A DNA stretch of 12,336 nt from Planctomycetota bacterium (GTDB lineage: Bacteria; Planctomycetota; PUPC01). Positions 1 through 7,077 of the stretch are shown here, piece by piece (the stretch's first letter is position 1; each line of letters opens with the position of its first letter). Under the pieces are notes generated by a model that did no database searches, had not been told where the DNA came from, and worked only from the letters and a program-made list of their open reading frames with translations. The position numbers and the translations under genes were made by a program. Where the stretch lies: contig PWKM01000287.1 in assembly GCA_003559755.1 (NCBI GenBank), positions 1 to 12,336 of the forward strand, written 5' to 3'.

Positions 1-1
1 C

Positions 2-487
2 TACGGCGAGAACGGCCGGATCGGCGTCGGGCACAGGCGGGGCATCACGTTCTGGCCGGACGACCACGAGGCCGGCGTCTTCCTCGTCCTCGACCGGCTG
101 ACCGGCAAGGGCGAGCACGACGTCCACTCGCGGCTGCAGTTCTTCCCCGGCGACCTCGACGAGACCGACGGCGTGTGGCACACCACGTATGACGACGCCA
201 ACCTGGCCGTCCGACCGCTGATGGAAGGCGAGTTCGACGTGGTCGTCGAGAAGGGGCTGTACGATCCGACACGGGGCTGGTACTCCGAGCGGGTCAACCA
301 CATCGAGCCGTCGCCCACGCTGGTGGTGCATGCTCGGGCCGGTCTGCCCCTGTGCGGGGCCTTCCTGCTGGTGCCCTATCGCGGCGAACAGCCGCCGGAG
401 CTCGAGCTCGCGTTCGAAAGCGGCACGGTCCGGCTCGATGTCGCCGGTCGGCCGCGCTCGGTCGAGTTTGACGAGGCGTTGCGATAA
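2..487 (+). CDS. Heparinase II/III-like protein, C-terminal fragment (5' end outside window)
   Basis: The reading frame is open from base 2 to the TAA at 485-487 and gives 161 residues; the start lies upstream of the window. The visible part is beta-sandwich-like. Its beginning carries the pattern G-H-R-R-G-I-T-F-W-P-D-D, then F-L-V-L-D-R-L-T-G-K-G-E-H-D-V, then a Q-F-F-P strand. This is the layout of the C-terminal domain of heparinase II/III polysaccharide lyases (H-R-x-V-x-F ... V-V-D-x-L-x-G-x-x-x-H). In that family an N-terminal alpha/alpha toroid, not visible here, carries the catalytic Asn/Tyr/His and cleaves acidic polysaccharides by beta-elimination. Substrate and cell location cannot be judged from this fragment. 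The stop codon overlaps the ribosome binding site of the next gene, so the two are probably co-transcribed. Another toroid/beta-sandwich enzyme of the same kind is an alternative. The CDS is secure, the family likely. Confidence 0.7.
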   Translation, partial: YGENGRIGVGHRRGITFWPDDHEAGVFLVLDRLTGKGEHDVHSRLQFFPGDLDETDGVWHTTYDDANLAVRPLMEGEFDVVVEKGLYDPTRGWYSERVNHIEPSPTLVVHARAGLPLCGAFLLVPYRGEQPPELELAFESGTVRLDVAGRPRSVEFDEALR

Positions 488-493
488 GGAGGA
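486..493 (+). promoter_or_regulatory. Ribosome binding site for the isochorismatase-family gene
   Basis: AAGGAGGA lies 3 bases before the ATG at 497. It begins within the TAA stop (485-487) of the preceding gene, so a ribosome ending there is already sitting on the next start signal. This points to translational coupling. Confidence 0.75.
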
Positions 494-496
494 GCG

Positions 497-1033
497 ATGC
501 TGGAGCGGGACGATGCCGTGCTCGTGGTGATCGACGTGCAGGACAAGCTGGCCCGGGCGATGGTTGAGACGGAGGAACTGCTCGACAACGTCGGGAAGCT
601 GGTCCGCGGGGCCGACGTGCTCGGGCTGCCGGTGATCCTGACCGAGCAGTATCCCGAGGGGCTGGGGCCGACGCTGCCCGAGGTGGCCGAACTGATCGAC
701 GCCCGGCCCATCCCGAAGCGGGCGTTCAGTTGCAGCGGCGAGCCGGCGTTCGTCGAGGCGCTCGAGGCGGCGGGGCGGAGGCAGGTCCTCCTGTGCGGGA
801 TCGAGGCCCACGTCTGCGTCTACCAGACCGCCCGCGACCTGGTCGAATCGGGCTACCAGGCGCACGTCGTAATCGATGCCGTCTCGTCGCGGACCGATAG
901 CAACCGCCGGGCTGGGATTCAGAAGGCGATGGATGTCGGGGCCGAACGGACCACGGTCGAGATGGCGCTGTTCGAGATGCTCGGCGCGGCCGAGGGCGAC
1001 GCGTTCAAGCAAATCATCTCCATCGTCAAGTGA
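497..1033 (+). CDS. Isochorismatase-family cysteine hydrolase (ISOC1/YcaC-like)
   Basis: A cytoplasmic hydrolase of 178 residues, full length for single-domain members. The catalytic triad of the family is visible: Asp13 in V-V-I-D-V-Q, Lys74 in I-P-K-R-A-F-S, and nucleophile Cys107 in G-I-E-A-H-V-C-V. The segments T-E-Q-Y-P-E-G-L-G (49-57) and D-A-V-S-S-R (near 130-136) are characteristic of the ISOC1/ISOC2 branch. That branch is named after isochorismatase, but its true substrates are mostly unknown, and I see no isochorismate or siderophore genes nearby, so amide or ester hydrolysis of an unknown compound is all that can be said. The ATG is fixed by an excellent ribosome binding site at 486-493. 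The gene follows the heparinase-like gene without a gap, and its last 8 bases overlap the end of the convergent gene on the minus strand. Confidence 0.92.
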   Translation: MLERDDAVLVVIDVQDKLARAMVETEELLDNVGKLVRGADVLGLPVILTEQYPEGLGPTLPEVAELIDARPIPKRAFSCSGEPAFVEALEAAGRRQVLLCGIEAHVCVYQTARDLVESGYQAHVVIDAVSSRTDSNRRAGIQKAMDVGAERTTVEMALFEMLGAAEGDAFKQIISIVK

Positions 1034-2714
1034 GCACGCGAACGCGGACCGTGCGCTCCTCGAGGACGAGGCCGCTGAGCGGGACACGCAGGAACCCCAC
1101 GGCGTTCTCGATCGGGCTCTCATACGTGGGCGCGTTGTAAGGGTTCCACGGCAGATACGGCCAACAGAACTCCGCCTCGCACGGGACCTCGATGGCGGCG
1201 AGCCCGGGCAGCTCGAGCGATCTCCGCACCGGCCAGACCTTTTCGCTTTTCCGCTTCCGGAGCCGGACGTCCTCGCCGTCGATCCGCAGGCCCGCCCCGG
1301 GGCCGACCGGGACCTGGAGGTTGAACCGGTTGCGCTGCTCGCCGAAGTTGGTCTCCACCCCGGCGACGAGCTCGACGACTTCGCGGGAGACGATATTCAC
1401 GGCGAGCCGCGCCCGGGCCGCACCGTAATCGAGGTCGAGCACGCCGCGGTCCGATGAGATGCGGGCCTGTTCGTCGATGGACGGGAAGTAGTAGCAGGTG
1501 TCCGCCTCCCGGACCTCGAACGTGGCCGACTCGAAGTTGTGCTTGTCGTTCCCGCCGCCGATCACCAGCCCGCAGGACTCGTGGAACACGGCCACATTCT
1601 GGCACCGGTCGAGGATGTATGGATTCCCCGGCCGCCGGGAGTCGTGATAGCCGGCGAGGGTGACGCACCACCCGTCGCGCTGGATGACCCCCGCCTTGCC
1701 GTCGAACCGCTCGATCCGAGCCGCCCGTTCACAGCGGAGCTCCCGGACGGCACGTCCGCCGGGATGATTCAGCGCGGCCAGCGCGGCGAGCCCGGCGAGG
1801 AAGTAGGGGCGATACCCCTCGGCCCGTGCCACGCGGCGTGTGTAGCGATCGAGCATGAGTTGGGCGAACCGTCGGCCCTCGGCGGTCGCTGTCAGCGACA
1901 GGTCATATCCGCCGCCCCCGCCGGCCAGCTTGCCGGGCCGCCGGTTCGGGCGCTGCCGCTGGTCCAGGGCCATGATGGGGGTGACATCGGGATAATGGGC
2001 TCGGAGCAGGAAGTCGATGCCCTTTTCGATGGCGGGCCGGACCGCCTCGTCGCCGCTCGCCGCGTAATAGTCGGAGACCCCGAACAAGCTCAGTTGGTGG
2101 TATCCGACGACCGGGCCGACGCTCTCGGGGAAGTAGCCCTCGTCGGCCTGCATCTCGACCAGCGTTCGCATGGCTCGGCGTGCGAGCCGGCGGAACCGGT
2201 CCTCGCCGAGCAGGCCGCCCAGCCGGTACAGCGAGGCGGTGGTCAGGAACAGGTGGTTCGGGCCGCAGCCCGTCCACGGCCCCGGCTTGCCCCAGGCCCG
2301 TTCCTTCTGGAGCAGGAACCGCTCGGCCGCCTCGGCGACCTTTCGGATGTCGGCGAGCCACCGTTTACGCCGCGATTCCGCGACGTAGGGCAGGAGCCGC
2401 TCGCAGGCCGGCGCCAGGCAGATGATGACGAAGCTGTAGATCACGTCGCCGTATTCGATGAACCGGAACTGGGCGCGGTGCCACTCGTCCACCAGATCGG
2501 CCGCCAATGCCCGGATGCGGTCCGCCTCGGGATGGCCGCCCCACGCGGGATCGGCGACCAGTGCCATGGCGAGGGTCACGTTCGGGGCCTGGCCGCCGGT
2601 GAACGCCCCCTGTTCGCGGGTGATGCCCAGAACCCGGGCGGCGTCATCGGCCAGCACATTCTGCTCGACGAACTCCGTCAGATGGCCGATCGTCTGTCTC
2701 TGAAACGAATTCAT
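1026..2714 (-). CDS. Uncharacterised alpha-toroid / beta-sandwich protein, possible polysaccharide lyase or glycosidase
   Basis: 562 residues, with ATG at 2712-2714 preceded by GGAGG at 2721-2725. There is no signal peptide, so it should be cytoplasmic. Residues 1-320 are helix-rich with repeated aromatic and Gly turns (E-Y-G-D-V-I-Y-S-F 87-95, P-W-T-G-C-G-P-N-H 146-154, G-Y-H-Q-L-S-L-F-G-V-S-D-Y 204-216), as in the alpha/alpha toroid of heparinase-like lyases and related glycosidases. Residues 330-562 look beta-rich, with G-G-G-N-D-K-H-N-F near 387-394, like the lyase C-terminal sandwich. Asn153-His154 and Tyr205-His206 are candidate active-site residues; this is inferred from position and chemistry, not from an alignment. 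A cytoplasmic location would suit final processing of imported oligosaccharides. I cannot name the family. It has its own promoter 40 bases upstream, and its stop (1026-1028) lies inside the end of the convergent isochorismatase-family gene. Confidence 0.72.
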   Translation of the reverse strand: MNSFQRQTIGHLTEFVEQNVLADDAARVLGITREQGAFTGGQAPNVTLAMALVADPAWGGHPEADRIRALAADLVDEWHRAQFRFIEYGDVIYSFVIICLAPACERLLPYVAESRRKRWLADIRKVAEAAERFLLQKERAWGKPGPWTGCGPNHLFLTTASLYRLGGLLGEDRFRRLARRAMRTLVEMQADEGYFPESVGPVVGYHQLSLFGVSDYYAASGDEAVRPAIEKGIDFLLRAHYPDVTPIMALDQRQRPNRRPGKLAGGGGGYDLSLTATAEGRRFAQLMLDRYTRRVARAEGYRPYFLAGLAALAALNHPGGRAVRELRCERAARIERFDGKAGVIQRDGWCVTLAGYHDSRRPGNPYILDRCQNVAVFHESCGLVIGGGNDKHNFESATFEVREADTCYYFPSIDEQARISSDRGVLDLDYGAARARLAVNIVSREVVELVAGVETNFGEQRNRFNLQVPVGPGAGLRIDGEDVRLRKRKSEKVWPVRRSLELPGLAAIEVPCEAEFCWPYLPWNPYNAPTYESPIENAVGFLRVPLSGLVLEERTVRVRVLT

Positions 2715-2753
2715 ACGCTGCCTCCAATGCGGTGAAAGCCGGTCGTGGCGGGC

Positions 2754-2781
2754 AGTATACGACAGATGTCCGCATTATCAA
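2754..2781 (-). promoter_or_regulatory. Predicted sigma-70-type promoter for the toroid protein gene
   Basis: On the minus strand a -35 box TTGATA (2776-2781) and a -10 box TATACT (2754-2759) are separated by 16 bases. Transcription would begin near 2747, giving a leader of about 33 bases that contains the GGAGG ribosome binding site. It lies in the 100-base gap behind the endonuclease V gene, so the toroid gene can be expressed separately even if some read-through from the upstream operon occurs. Confidence 0.6.
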
Positions 2782-2814
2782 GAAGACGATGTCGCAAACC
2801 GGGCTTCTCTCTTC

Positions 2815-3492
2815 TCACCGGGCGGCGGCCCGGACCTCGTTCACCAGGCGGTGGGCGGCCCGGGTGGTTTCGGGCAGCCGATACCGGCTGCAGCAGCGAA
2901 GCACGAGGCGAACGGACGACGGGATGTCGGCGAGGTGCCCCGGGGAGACATAGACCGGCTTCACCGACCACCGTGTCCGGACCACCGAGCCCGCGACCCG
3001 CCGCTCAACCCACAGCCGCGCCCGCCGCCCGCGCTCTTCGCCCGGCTCGCGGTGCTCGCCCACCAGTCGCGATTTCGCGCAGCCGACCGTCGGGACGCCC
3101 AGCCACAGGCCGAGATGCGACGCCAGGCCCAGCCCGCGCATGTGGGCCAGCCCCTGCCCGTCGGCAATCACGGCGTCGGGGCGGGTATCGAGCATTCGGA
3201 CCGCATCGAGCAGCGGGGGCAGCTCCCGGAAACTGAGCAGGCCGGGGATGTAGGGGAAGGTCACCCGCCGCGAATGCGTCCGCTGCTCGATCACCTCGAA
3301 ATCGGGCAGCCGGAGCACCACCACGCCGGCGTGCATCAGGTCGTTCCCGCGATCATAAGAGACGTCGGTGCCCGCCACGAGGTGGATGCCGGTCGGTAAC
3401 GGGCGGACTTCGACCCGGTCGCGGAGTTGGTTCTGGAGGTCGACGGCCTGGCCGTAATCGGTCGGCCAGTCGTGCAGGTGGGGGACCTTCAT
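2815..3492 (-). CDS. nfi: Endonuclease V (deoxyinosine 3' endonuclease)
   Basis: 225 residues, the usual length of bacterial endonuclease V. The enzyme recognises deoxyinosine formed by adenine deamination and cuts the second phosphodiester bond on its 3' side, starting alternative excision repair; some homologues act on inosine in RNA. The signature residues are present: Asp43 in A-G-T-D-V-S-Y, the wedge P-Y-I-P-G-L-L-S-F-R-E (80-90, with Tyr81 and metal ligand Glu90), Asp111 in A-D-G-Q-G-L-A-H (His117), and the V-G-C-A-K-S lysine segment (136-141, Lys140). The RNase H-like fold and metal site therefore look intact. The ATG at 3490-3492 overlaps the TGA of the preceding coiled-coil gene as ATGA, so translation is coupled and this start is well supported. 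No other repair gene is nearby. Confidence 0.95.
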   Translation of the reverse strand: MKVPHLHDWPTDYGQAVDLQNQLRDRVEVRPLPTGIHLVAGTDVSYDRGNDLMHAGVVVLRLPDFEVIEQRTHSRRVTFPYIPGLLSFRELPPLLDAVRMLDTRPDAVIADGQGLAHMRGLGLASHLGLWLGVPTVGCAKSRLVGEHREPGEERGRRARLWVERRVAGSVVRTRWSVKPVYVSPGHLADIPSSVRLVLRCCSRYRLPETTRAAHRLVNEVRAAAR

Positions 3493-4157
3493 CGGTGTGG
3501 CGGAAGGATGCCCGGCTCTCCGCGTTCGGCGGCCTCGGCCGCCTCGTTCTTCTCGATCTTGCCGAGCAGTTCATCGAGCCGCCGCAGGGCCTCGGCGGCG
3601 ACTCGGCGCTCTCTGCGCAGGGCGGCCCGGGGGTCCTCATCCGCCTCCGCCCGTTCGGTCGAGGGCTCGCGGACGGTCTGGGGGGCATCGGGCTCGCCGT
3701 CGAGTTCCGGTGCCCGCTCGGCCGGGGGGTCGTGGACGACCTGTGGGAGATCGGGCTCGGCGTCGGGTTCCAGTTCGGGCCCGGGCACCTCGTCAACGGG
3801 CTCGGCCCGGGCGGTGTCCGTCTCCTGTCGGGCCTTTCTGGCCGCCTCGATCTCTCTTTTGAACTGCTCCATCTCGCGCCCGATTGATCGCTCGAGTTCC
3901 CGGCGGGAGAGCTCGAACCGGCGGCGGCGCTCGGCCATCGCCCGACGGGCCGCACGCCGGAGTTCAGACCGGATCTGCTCGTTCGTCCTCTCGTCGTATT
4001 CCACGCGAATGCGATACGCCGCGGGGTGGACCCGTTCTTCGTCCGGGGTCCCCTCTCCCGGCTCGGCCTCGCCGGCCCCGGCCGTGAGGCCGAAGCACAG
4101 GACGACCAGGAGCGCGACCGCCGTTCGTGTCAGGTGCTTATATCGTTCCATTTCCAT
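3489..4157 (-). CDS. Exported, highly charged coiled-coil protein of unknown function
   Basis: 222 residues. Residues 8-30 form an N-terminal signal peptide (hydrophobic A-V-A-L-L-V-V-L-C-F-G-L with a likely A-G-A cleavage site). Its Cys does not fit a lipobox, so it is probably secreted or periplasmic rather than a lipoprotein. Residues about 55-115 are an Arg/Glu-rich helix likely to form a coiled coil. Residues 116-170 are an acidic, proline-rich linker with repeated P-E-L-x-x-x-P/D-A-P-Q patterns. Residues 172-212 form a second charged helix. I recognise no catalytic motif. The first ATG (4155-4157) is chosen because the promoter places the mRNA start on it; an in-frame ATG two codons later (4149-4151) is the alternative, and neither has a clear ribosome binding site. 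It is the first gene of the minus-strand operon and is coupled to endonuclease V, although an exported scaffold and a DNA repair enzyme have no obvious shared task. Confidence 0.8.
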   Translation of the reverse strand: MEMERYKHLTRTAVALLVVLCFGLTAGAGEAEPGEGTPDEERVHPAAYRIRVEYDERTNEQIRSELRRAARRAMAERRRRFELSRRELERSIGREMEQFKREIEAARKARQETDTARAEPVDEVPGPELEPDAEPDLPQVVHDPPAERAPELDGEPDAPQTVREPSTERAEADEDPRAALRRERRVAAEALRRLDELLGKIEKNEAAEAAERGEPGILPPHR

Positions 4158-4160
4158 ACA

Positions 4161-4201
4161 CTGATTGTACGCGCGGGCACGGCGCTGTCAATAACAATCA
4201 G
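4161..4201. repeat. 8-bp inverted repeat framing the minus-strand promoter, candidate operator
   Basis: CTGATTGT at 4161-4168 and ACAATCAG at 4194-4201 are perfect reverse complements. Their centres are 33 bases apart, about three turns of the helix. One arm covers most of the -10 box and the other sits just upstream of the -35. A dimeric or looping repressor could bind here. An 8-bp match can arise by chance, so this is only a candidate. Confidence 0.4.
4164..4191 (-). promoter_or_regulatory. Near-consensus promoter for the coiled-coil/nfi operon; predicted leaderless transcript
   Basis: On the minus strand a perfect -35 TTGACA (4186-4191) and a -10 TACAAT (4164-4169, one mismatch) are spaced by 16 bases. 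Seven bases beyond the -10 lies A4157 (on the minus strand), the first base of the ATG, which is the preferred distance and base for a start site. The gene also lacks a Shine-Dalgarno sequence. Together these indicate an mRNA with no 5' leader. Confidence 0.75.
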
Positions 4202-4238
4202 CGGATGTTGCAAAAACAGGCGAGACAATCCGTACGGC

Positions 4239-4266
4239 TTGACGGCGAACTCAAGAGCGGGACAAT
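4239..4266 (+). promoter_or_regulatory. Predicted promoter for the two membrane-protein genes
   Basis: TTGACG (4239-4244) and GACAAT (4261-4266) are separated by 16 bases, the same spacing as the facing minus-strand promoter. Transcription would start near 4273, just ahead of the ribosome binding site at 4280-4287. The -10 is weaker than that of the facing promoter. Confidence 0.5.
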
Positions 4267-4279
4267 CGTTCAAATGATT

Positions 4280-4287
4280 GGAGGTGA
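4280..4287 (+). promoter_or_regulatory. Ribosome binding site that decides a TTG start
   Basis: GGAGGTGA ends 6 bases before the TTG at 4294-4296, with the GGAGG core 9 bases before it, a workable distance. The in-frame ATG two codons later (4300-4302) would be 15 bases from the core, too far for normal initiation. TTG is therefore the preferred start. Confidence 0.65.
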
Positions 4288-4293
4288 CGGCTC

Positions 4294-5508
4294 TTGGATA
4301 TGCATCGCAAAATATCACGGCTTGCCTGGCGGCTCCGGCTGATCGCGGTCTCACGCCGGCTCGGCGTCTGTCTGCTCATCGCGCTGGGTTCGGCGACCCT
4401 GGTCGCCGCCACCGACAAGCTCATCTACCTCGGCATCGACGCCGTCGGGACCGCTGTGTTGTTCGTCGCGGCCGGGACCGTCGCCGCCCTGGTCTGGACG
4501 CTTGCCGGACAGCGGGCCGGCAAGATACCCGCCGACCTGCGCGCGGCGATCGAGGCCGACCGCCTGCTCGGCCTGAACGACCGGCTGACCAGTGCCGTCC
4601 AGCTCGAACGGTCCGACGGCCCCTGGGCCGAGGCGATTACCCGCGACGCGGCCGACCGGGTGCGCGACGTCCGGCCCGCCGACGTCTTCCCCTTCCACCT
4701 CCCCTTGTCGATGCGGCTGTTGCTGCCGGCCGCCATCGTATTCGCCGTGACTGCGGTCCTTCCGCCCGTCGACCTGCTCGGCCGGATGGAGCGCCGAGTG
4801 GCCGACCAGGTGGCCGCAGAGCTGGTCGCCGAACGGACGGCGAGGGCTGCCCGAGCGGACTCGCCGGAGAGACGCGAGCACCGACGGCCCAGCGAGGAGC
4901 TCCAGCAGATGCATCTGCGGTTCTTCCAGATCGACCGCGACCTGCTCGAGGGCGACCTGGACGCCGCCCGATACCTCGAACTCAGCGAAGAACTCCGCCG
5001 GCTCGCACGCCAGATGAGGGAGCACGGCGGATCGGAAGAACTGGCCGAAGCGATCAGGGAGACGGCAAGGGCTCTCGAGGAAGGAGACAGCGAGGCCGCC
5101 GCCAGCTCACTGCGCGAAGCACAGGAAGAACTGGACCGGCTGGCAAGAGCGCTCGAACGGGACGAACAGCGGACCGAACGCGAGAGGGAACTGGCCCGCC
5201 GGCTGAGGGCCGAGATGGCCGACCTTGCCACACTGGACCCGTATGAAAGACCGGAGCTGAGGCCCGCCGCCGAAGACGAGGAACTGGTCGAGCTCACTCC
5301 CCGCGCAACACCGCCCGAGGAGAGAGACACCGACGGCGGGATCATTTACGACCGAGACCGGACCGGGACCGAGCGCGACGACGCCCAGATCATCCACCGC
5401 GAGGCCCGAGAGGCCGCACTGCGTGAGATCGGTGAAGGCCGCGTCCCGCCCGGCTACGAAAAGCTGGTCCGCGACTACTTCGATGCCATCAAGCCGGCAG
5501 ACGAATGA
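4294..5508 (+). CDS. DUF4175-like membrane protein with long charged coiled-coil tail
   Basis: 404 residues starting at TTG. Three hydrophobic segments lie at about 24-40, 50-71 and 141-157. Between the second and third is E-A-D-R-L-L-G-L-N-D-R-L-T-S-A-V (87-102), which resembles the L-D-x-x-L-G-L-x-D-R-L-S-T-A motif found after the second membrane helix of DUF4175-type proteins. Residues 165-310 are a long Glu/Arg-rich helical region likely to form a coiled coil. The C-terminus R-V-P-P-G-Y-E-K-L-V-R-D-Y-F-D-A-I (383-399) is a tail I associate with planctomycetal proteins encoded beside MoxR/DUF58/von Willebrand (Bat-like) operons. No enzymatic motif is visible; the role is unknown, perhaps a structural partner in a cell-envelope complex. 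A gene for another membrane protein follows 30 bases downstream. The family assignment comes from motif resemblance, not a search. Confidence 0.75.
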   Translation: MDMHRKISRLAWRLRLIAVSRRLGVCLLIALGSATLVAATDKLIYLGIDAVGTAVLFVAAGTVAALVWTLAGQRAGKIPADLRAAIEADRLLGLNDRLTSAVQLERSDGPWAEAITRDAADRVRDVRPADVFPFHLPLSMRLLLPAAIVFAVTAVLPPVDLLGRMERRVADQVAAELVAERTARAARADSPERREHRRPSEELQQMHLRFFQIDRDLLEGDLDAARYLELSEELRRLARQMREHGGSEELAEAIRETARALEEGDSEAAASSLREAQEELDRLARALERDEQRTERERELARRLRAEMADLATLDPYERPELRPAAEDEELVELTPRATPPEERDTDGGIIYDRDRTGTERDDAQIIHREAREAALREIGEGRVPPGYEKLVRDYFDAIKPADE

Positions 5509-5538
5509 TCGGGTGGACCCGACAGATAGAAGGAACGG

Positions 5539-7077
5539 ATGGACTGCACACATAACAAGCCCCTGCTCGTGTTGAAGATCGCCGCACTCCTGTGCCTGGG
5601 TGCGCTGTCGGGCATCGCCCGGGGCGACGACAGAATCCACTTCAAGCCGGGACATTGGGTGCGTCTGCCCGAGGTCGTCGCGGGACGGATAGCGGTGCCG
5701 GGGACGGCCACCGTCGTCGAGGATGACCGGGCGGGCGCCCAATTTGTGCTCCCGATGACGGAACTGTGGACGGCGGAAGAGGAGGGACTCGAACTCGAAC
5801 CGCTGCCGGAGGGCGCGCTGCTCGTCGGCGAGTTGAACCGGACGCCGAAGCCGGGTTTGCCGCCCGACGCGGTGCGGGCTGCCCTGCCGTCCCGATCGGC
5901 GATCATCGACCTGGGAGACATGCCCGACCGTGTGCCCGAATCGGTCGATCTGGTGCTCTGCTACTACTTCAGCGAGAGCAAGTTGACCTCGCGGGCGCAG
6001 GCCGCCCTGGCCCGGTTCGTCCACGAGGGCGGGGCGCTGGCGCTGGTGTTCGGTGACGGCTCGATGCCGGAGGGGGCGAAGCCGGTCTGGCAACGGCTGC
6101 TCGGGATCGAGGACGGGGGGGAACGCTCGTTCGAGGGGCTGCCGCCCGCACTGGCGGTGCCGGACGATTTCTCGCCCGATATCGAGCGCGTCGATGATGC
6201 CCCCGACGGGCCGACGTTCCTGTGGAAGCGGCACGGGCGGGGCGTCGTCCTGGTGTACGACACGGGGGGAGACGACATCCCCCGCTCAGGCGCGTCGGTC
6301 GAGGCGCTCGCCCGGCGTCTGGTCGCCACCGCCGAGGAATATCGACGGCCGGTCCGGCTCGACCCGATCGAGCGCGATGTCTATGGCTTGTTCGGGCGGA
6401 TCGGCTGGTCGGAGCAGTCGCGGCGTCACCTGGCCTGGCTGGTCGGCGGGTATGCCCTTGCCGCGGTCGGCCTGCTGGTGAGCGTCGGCGGCGTGGTCCG
6501 ACGCGGCTGGATTCGCTGGCTGATCGGGCTGGCGGTGATCGCCGGGGCGGGCACGGGCACCCTCACCCTCCTGTTGGCCGGGCAGTCGGGCCTGTCGCTC
6601 GAGACGCATTCGGTCGTGTTCTTCTGTGAGGATACCGGGCCGGTGGAGATGGTCATCGGGCGGGTTGCTCGGCTGGGGCGCGGCCCTTCCCCTGAGTTCC
6701 GGTCGGCCGACCCGATGCCGCCGAAGGTGGTCCTTTTCGACCGGTTCTCGGCGGTGCAGCGGGATTGGGCGGCGTACCGGTTCCGGGCGGCGTGGTCGAG
6801 CGTCGAGCCGCTGCTCGAAGTCGGCCAGAGCGTGGCCCTCGTCGCTGTCCGGCCGCTCAGCACCGAGAGGGCGGCCGCAATCGCGGGAGCACCTGATTCT
6901 CCGGCGCCGGGGCCGGGCGACAAGCTGGTCGAGCTGGTGCGCAGGAGCGTGACCGGGCACGCATTCGAGCACCGCTGGGCGGAGCCGGACGCAGCATCGT
7001 GCCTGTTTGCCCCGGGCGAGACCGGCCGGTTCACCCAGGTCCGCCGCCATCCGGCCCTGCTGATTCAAGGCGACTGA
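5539..7077 (+). CDS. Exported membrane-anchored protein with amidotransferase-like (DUF4159/GATase1-like) domain, function unknown
   Basis: 512 residues. Residues 1-29 are a signal peptide (hydrophobic 9-26, likely cleavage after A-R-G). Residues 120-174 contain S-V-D-L-V-L-C-Y-Y-F (136-144), then an A-A-L-A-R-F-V-H-E-G-G-A-L-A-L-V-F pattern (155-171). This is the strand-helix-strand layout of class I glutamine-amidotransferase-like folds found in DUF4159-type proteins; no catalytic Cys-His-Glu set is evident, so the fold probably binds rather than catalyses. Two membrane helices at about 297-319 and 325-347 flank a positive R-R-G-W loop, which would put both the N- and C-terminal domains outside the cytoplasm. 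AAGGAA at 5530-5535 serves as a rather close ribosome binding site. It forms an operon with the preceding DUF4175-like gene (30-base gap) and may act in the same envelope complex. Confidence 0.72.
   Translation: MDCTHNKPLLVLKIAALLCLGALSGIARGDDRIHFKPGHWVRLPEVVAGRIAVPGTATVVEDDRAGAQFVLPMTELWTAEEEGLELEPLPEGALLVGELNRTPKPGLPPDAVRAALPSRSAIIDLGDMPDRVPESVDLVLCYYFSESKLTSRAQAALARFVHEGGALALVFGDGSMPEGAKPVWQRLLGIEDGGERSFEGLPPALAVPDDFSPDIERVDDAPDGPTFLWKRHGRGVVLVYDTGGDDIPRSGASVEALARRLVATAEEYRRPVRLDPIERDVYGLFGRIGWSEQSRRHLAWLVGGYALAAVGLLVSVGGVVRRGWIRWLIGLAVIAGAGTGTLTLLLAGQSGLSLETHSVVFFCEDTGPVEMVIGRVARLGRGPSPEFRSADPMPPKVVLFDRFSAVQRDWAAYRFRAAWSSVEPLLEVGQSVALVAVRPLSTERAAAIAGAPDSPAPGPGDKLVELVRRSVTGHAFEHRWAEPDAASCLFAPGETGRFTQVRRHPALLIQGD

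Larger units (their letters stand above)
4163..4280. repeat. Cluster of five CAATC pentamers in the divergent intergenic region
   Basis: CAATC or its complement GATTG occurs at 4163-4167 (minus), 4195-4199, 4226-4230, 4263-4267 (plus) and 4276-4280 (minus). Four of the five are preceded by A (ACAATC). The first three centres are 32 and 31 bases apart, close to three helical turns. Two copies partly coincide with -10 boxes, which explains some of the repetition but not all of it. Confidence 0.45.

Noticed and set aside
1539..2735. Long plus-strand open frame of 398 codons opposite the toroid gene
   Set aside because: It is antisense to a gene with a good promoter, ribosome binding site and coherent protein. 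Its product is low-complexity Pro/Gly/Ala/Arg, as expected from a GC-rich shadow frame.
2815..2850. Repeated GCCCGGT (minus strand) behind endonuclease V as a terminator stem
   Set aside because: The two copies are in direct, not inverted, orientation, so they cannot pair as a hairpin.
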